Shown: positions 60,841 to 64,000 of the stretch, in pieces
Layout: every line of letters starts with the position of its first letter
Position numbering within the stretch: position 1 is the stretch's first letter
NCBI RefSeq assembly: GCF_007954425.1
Contig: NZ_CP042345.1
Span: 2,478,001-2,542,000, forward strand
Direction: 5' to 3'
From: Novosphingobium ginsenosidimutans
Lineage (GTDB): Bacteria > Pseudomonadota > Alphaproteobacteria > Sphingomonadales > Sphingomonadaceae
Length of the DNA: 64,000 bases
Translations under genes and position numbers: made by a program
Notes under the pieces: model-generated
Database searches by the model: none
Told to the model about the DNA's origin: nothing
Seen by the model: the letters and a program-made list of their open reading frames with translations, nothing else

Positions 60841-62142
60841 ATGGCCACCGGACCTGATCCTGCAAAGACCGCGCGCGGCAATCTGCCGCCGTTGTCGCTG
60901 CACGTGCCTGAGCCGAATTTCCGGCCCGGAGACCCGGTCGACTATTCGTTCCTCGACATCCCGCCTCCCGGCCTGCTGCCGCGCCCGGATGAGACTTGCC
61001 CGGCAACGGAAACGACGCCGCTCTGCTCCGGCATGGTTCGCGTGCTGGGTAACGATCACCGGGCTGTGGGCCCGTGGGATCCCAAGCTCGATCCCGAAAC
61101 GTTGCGGCGGATGTTGCGCGCGATGGCGCTGACCCGCGCCTTCGATGACCGGATGTATCGCGGCCAGCGGCAGGGCAAGACCAGCTTCTACATGAAGTGC
61201 ACCGGGGAAGAGGCCACTTCGGTCGCCTCAACCTTTGCCCTCGCGGCGGATGACATGGTGTTTCCGTCCTATCGCCAGCAGGGCATCCTGATTGCGCGCG
61301 GCTATCCGCTGACCGAGATGATCAACCAGATCTACTCGAACAAGGCGGACAAGCTGAAGGGCCGGCAGCTGCCAATCATGTACTCATGCCGCGAGCACAA
61401 CTTCTTCACGATCAGCGGCAACCTGGCGACGCAGTATCCGCAGGCGGTGGGCTGGGCCATGGCCTCTGCGATCAAGGGTGACAGCCGGATTGCGACTGCC
61501 TGGGTCGGCGAGGGTTCCAGTGCCGAGGGTGATTTCCACGCCGCGATGACCTTTGCCGCTGTCTACAACGCCCCGGTCGTGCTCAACGTGGTCAACAACC
61601 AGTGGGCGATTTCCAGCTTTTCGGGCTTTGCCGGGGCGGAGCGCAGCACCTTTGCCAACCGCGCAGTCGGCTATGGCATCGCCGGCATCCGGGTCGATGG
61701 CAACGATGCCCTGGCCGTCTATGCCGCAACGCGCTGGGCCGCCAACCGCGCTCGTGCCAATGGCGGGCCAACGCTGATCGAGCACTTCACTTACCGCGCC
61801 GAAGGTCACTCGACCTCGGACGATCCCAGCGCCTACCGCTCGGCCCACGAGCGCGAGGAATGGCCGCTTGGCGATCCGATCATGCGGCTGAAGCGCCACT
61901 TGATCGAACTGGGTGAATGGTCGCTGGAACAGCAGGAAGCGATGGACGCCGAGCTGGTCGATCTGGTCAAGGCCGCGACCAAGGAGGCCGAGAAGAACGG
62001 CATCCTGGGCCACGGCCTGCACCACCCGTTCCACACCATGTTCGAGGACGTCTACAAGGAGCTGCCCTGGCACCTTGAGGAACAGGCCGAGCAGGCAATC
62101 CGCGAACGCCAGACCAAGTGGCCCGAATGGAAGCCGGAATGA
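60841..62142 (+). CDS. bkdA1: Branched-chain 2-oxoacid dehydrogenase E1 alpha
   Basis: 433 residues. Thiamine-diphosphate subunit of the complex that turns 2-oxoisovalerate and the leucine and isoleucine oxoacids to acyl-CoA. An N-terminal extension of about 70 residues (TGPDPAKTARGN, EPNFRPGDPVDYSF) is typical of the Bkd type. The MYRGQRQGKTSFYMKCTGEEA entry, TPP motif GDSRIATAWVGEGSSAEGDF through VVNNQWAISS, and the phosphorylation-loop region YRAEGHSTSDDPSAYRS follow. It heads the operon; ATG of E1 beta overlaps its stop (ATGA). Confidence 0.95.
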   Translation: MATGPDPAKTARGNLPPLSLHVPEPNFRPGDPVDYSFLDIPPPGLLPRPDETCPATETTPLCSGMVRVLGNDHRAVGPWDPKLDPETLRRMLRAMALTRAFDDRMYRGQRQGKTSFYMKCTGEEATSVASTFALAADDMVFPSYRQQGILIARGYPLTEMINQIYSNKADKLKGRQLPIMYSCREHNFFTISGNLATQYPQAVGWAMASAIKGDSRIATAWVGEGSSAEGDFHAAMTFAAVYNAPVVLNVVNNQWAISSFSGFAGAERSTFANRAVGYGIAGIRVDGNDALAVYAATRWAANRARANGGPTLIEHFTYRAEGHSTSDDPSAYRSAHEREEWPLGDPIMRLKRHLIELGEWSLEQQEAMDAELVDLVKAATKEAEKNGILGHGLHHPFHTMFEDVYKELPWHLEEQAEQAIRERQTKWPEWKPE

Positions 62143-63173
62143 CCGAGGCCGTCACAACCGTGCGCCGCCTCAACATGATCGAGGCGATCAACGAAGCGCT
62201 CCACGTCATGATGGAGCGCGACTGCAATGTCGTCGTGTTTGGCGAGGATGTCGGATATTTCGGCGGTGTGTTCCGCGCGACCGCCGGCTTGCAGAAGGCG
62301 TTCGGCAAGCACCGGGTGTTCGATACCCCGATCAACGAATGCGGGATCATCGGCGCTGCGGTGGGGATGGGGGCCTATGGCCTGCGGCCCGTTCCGGAAA
62401 TCCAGTTCGCGGACTACATCTACCCGGGCCTTGATCAGCTGATCTCCGAAGCAGCGCGGCTGCGCTATCGCTCGGCGGGTGAATTCATTGCGCCGCTGAC
62501 CGTCCGCTCGCCCTTTGGCGGGGGCATTTTCGGTGGGCAGACCCACAGTCAGTCGCCCGAGGCGCTGTTTACCCATGTGGCGGGTCTCAAGACGGTCATC
62601 CCCTGCACACCATACGACGCCAAGGGTCTGCTCATCAGCGCGATCGAGGATGACGATCCGGTCATCTTCTTCGAGCCCAAGCGGATCTACAACGGCCCGT
62701 TCTCCGGCTACTACGACAAGCCGGTCGAGCCCTGGGCCAAGCATGAAGGTAGCGAGGTTCCCGAGGGCTACTACACCGTCCCGCTCGGCAAGGCGCGGAT
62801 CGTGCAGGAAGGCGAGGCGATGAGCGTGATCGCCTATGGCACCATGATCCACGTGGCCCAGGCCGTCTGCCGCGAGAAGGGGATCGACGCCGAGATCATC
62901 GATCTGCGCACCCTGGTCCCGCTTGATATCGAGACTGTGGAAAAGTCTGTGAAGAAAACCGGCAAATGCCTCATCATTCACGAAGCGACCCGCACCGGCG
63001 GCTTCGGCGGTGAGCTTTCGGCGCTGGTCCAGGAACGCTGCTTCTACCACCTCGAAGCTCCGATCGAACGCGTGACCGGCTTCGACACTCCCTATCCGCA
63101 CAGCCTCGAGTGGGCCTATTTCCCCGGTCCCGTCCGCATCGGCGAGGCGGTTGACCGGCTGATGAAAGCGTAA
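62139..63173 (+). CDS. bkdA2: Branched-chain 2-oxoacid dehydrogenase E1 beta
   Basis: 344 residues. Transketolase-like pyrimidine-binding domain (MIEAINEALHVMMERDCNVVVFGEDVGYFGG, with the Glu activating TPP) and C-terminal transketolase domain (LISAIEDDDPVIFFEPKRIY, LRTLVPLDIETVEKSVKKTG, LIIHEATRTGGFGGELSA). It pairs with E1 alpha. ATG 62139 overlaps the E1 alpha TGA in an ATGA, with GGAAG upstream, so the subunits are made in equal amounts. Confidence 0.95.
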   Translation: MTEAVTTVRRLNMIEAINEALHVMMERDCNVVVFGEDVGYFGGVFRATAGLQKAFGKHRVFDTPINECGIIGAAVGMGAYGLRPVPEIQFADYIYPGLDQLISEAARLRYRSAGEFIAPLTVRSPFGGGIFGGQTHSQSPEALFTHVAGLKTVIPCTPYDAKGLLISAIEDDDPVIFFEPKRIYNGPFSGYYDKPVEPWAKHEGSEVPEGYYTVPLGKARIVQEGEAMSVIAYGTMIHVAQAVCREKGIDAEIIDLRTLVPLDIETVEKSVKKTGKCLIIHEATRTGGFGGELSALVQERCFYHLEAPIERVTGFDTPYPHSLEWAYFPGPVRIGEAVDRLMKA

Positions 63174-63178
63174 CGACC

Positions 63179-64000
63179 ATGGGCAAGTTCACGTTCCGCC
63201 TCCCCGACATTGGCGAAGGCATAGCCGAGGCCGAGATCGTCACCTGGCACGTCAAGGTGGGTGACCGGATCGAGGAAGACGGCAAGATCGCTGACGTCAT
63301 GACCGACAAGGCCACGGTCGAGATGGAAAGCCCGGTCTCAGGCGTGGTTCTGGAAGTGGCCGGGGCCGAGGGTGACATGATCGCGATCGGCTCGCCGCTG
63401 GTGGTGATCGAAACCGATGGTGAAGGGGAGGCCGATGAGCCTGCTCCTGCGGCCAAGGCAGAGGCCGCGCCCGTTGCAGCTGCCGTTCAAGCGCCAGTTG
63501 TCGAAGCCTCGCTGGTTCCGCCGCCGCCACCAGCGCCAGCACCAGCGCCTGTTGTGGAGCAGCCTGCGGCGCATGCCGCAAAGGTCCTCGCCAGCCCGGC
63601 CGTCCGCGCCCGTGCCGCCAATCTGGGGATCGATTTGGCCCAGGTGAAGCCAGCTGAGGACGGCCGCATTCGCCACTCCGATCTCGACGCATTCCTGGCC
63701 TACAATGCGGCCGGCGGTTTTCGTGCGGCCGGTGCCAAGCGCGCCGACCAGCAGGTCAAGGTGATCGGCCTGCGCCGCCGCATTTCCGAGAACATGGCAG
63801 CGTCAAAGCGCAACATTCCGCACTTCTCCTATGTTGAGGAATGCGATGCGACCGCACTGGAAGAAATGCGCGCCCAGCTGAACTTGGCACGTGGCAACCG
63901 GCCCAAGCTAACCCTGCTGCCGCTGCTGATCACTGCGCTCTGCCGCGCGCTGCCTGATTTCCCGATGCTCAATGCCCGCTTCGATGATGAGGCTGGTGTC
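63179..64000 (+). CDS. bkdB: Branched-chain 2-oxoacid dehydrogenase E2 (dihydrolipoyl acyltransferase), 3' end cut off
   Basis: The first 274 codons are present. N-terminal lipoyl domain (KFTFRLPDIGEGIAEAEIV) with the lipoylated Lys in VMTDKATVEM (about residue 45), an Ala/Pro linker (PPPPPAPAPAP), the E3/E1-binding domain (ASPAVRARAANLGIDLAQV ... DGRIRHSDLDAFL at about 137-170), and the start of the catalytic domain (LRRRISENMAASKRNIPHFSYVEE). The catalytic HxxxD lies beyond the edge. The start is five bases after E1 beta. Dihydrolipoyl dehydrogenase probably follows outside. Confidence 0.95.
   Translation, partial: MGKFTFRLPDIGEGIAEAEIVTWHVKVGDRIEEDGKIADVMTDKATVEMESPVSGVVLEVAGAEGDMIAIGSPLVVIETDGEGEADEPAPAAKAEAAPVAAAVQAPVVEASLVPPPPPAPAPAPVVEQPAAHAAKVLASPAVRARAANLGIDLAQVKPAEDGRIRHSDLDAFLAYNAAGGFRAAGAKRADQQVKVIGLRRRISENMAASKRNIPHFSYVEECDATALEEMRAQLNLARGNRPKLTLLPLLITALCRALPDFPMLNARFDDEAGV

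Overview
The window is ordinary-looking, GC-rich, gene-dense chromosome from an alphaproteobacterium, most likely a sphingomonad (Novosphingobium/Sphingomonas/Erythrobacter group). This rests on family content: a SciP (DUF1153) cell-cycle regulator, a WalW-type polysaccharide deacetylase, a GTA-type 3TM holin, DUF6456, an NDUFS4-like complex I subunit, mfd-sdhE near recG, and ffs just before dnaX. Genus is inference. I see no prophage, insertion sequence, CRISPR array or integrase, and no gene-free stretch longer than 300 bases.

Layout. 0-10 kb: the ABC-F factor ettA (cut by the window edge), an M28 peptidase, a DUF1800-DUF1501 export pair, tRNA-Pro(UGG), an M20 peptidase, a CAU-anticodon tRNA (probably Ile2), a polysaccharide deacetylase and a degenerate histidine kinase. 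10-16.7 kb: an Lrp-type regulator, accB-accC, a small lipoprotein with an orphan holin, and a marR-emrA-emrB efflux operon. 16.8-21.5 kb: leucine catabolism (isovaleryl-CoA dehydrogenase plus both methylcrotonyl-CoA carboxylase subunits). 21.5-29.8 kb: tRNA-Pro(GGG), yajC-secD-secF, a glycosyltransferase with an XRE regulator, DUF6456, uup and a D-amino-acid transaminase. 29.8-39 kb: PepSY plus a PhoP/PhoQ-like pair, DUF2059, chorismate mutase, a polyprenyl diphosphate synthase, sciP, hrpB, an NDUFS4-like protein and an unknown exported protein. 39-46 kb: ffs, dnaX, ybaB, an amidohydrolase, lon and hup. 45.9-49.8 kb: a small exported protein, secA, a TauE-type transporter and tRNA-Asn. 49.9-59.7 kb: nadK, a degenerate-GGDEF/EAL protein, mfd, sdhE, a baeRF12 protein, hemerythrin, recG, DUF3429 and tRNA-Pro(CGG). 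59.8-64 kb: thyA and the branched-chain 2-oxoacid dehydrogenase operon (E1alpha, E1beta, E2; E2 is cut by the edge).

Genes that work together: the bkd genes make isovaleryl-CoA from the leucine oxoacid, and the ivd-mcc operon 40 kb away takes it on to methylglutaconyl-CoA. SecA, SecD, SecF and YajC are parts of one export machine. AccB and AccC are two parts of acetyl-CoA carboxylase.

The most interesting candidate is a 92-residue exported protein of unknown family directly upstream of secA. It has a leaderless-looking promoter and ends in a short Gly-Pro-containing tail. The mRNA after it can form competing hairpins next to the secA ribosome-binding site. That is the arrangement of a SecM-like secretion monitor, but stalling is not demonstrated. 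Other points worth a look are a DUF6456 gene whose only well-placed start is ATC, a CtrA-like box before sciP, and an orphan GTA-type holin beside a lipoprotein.
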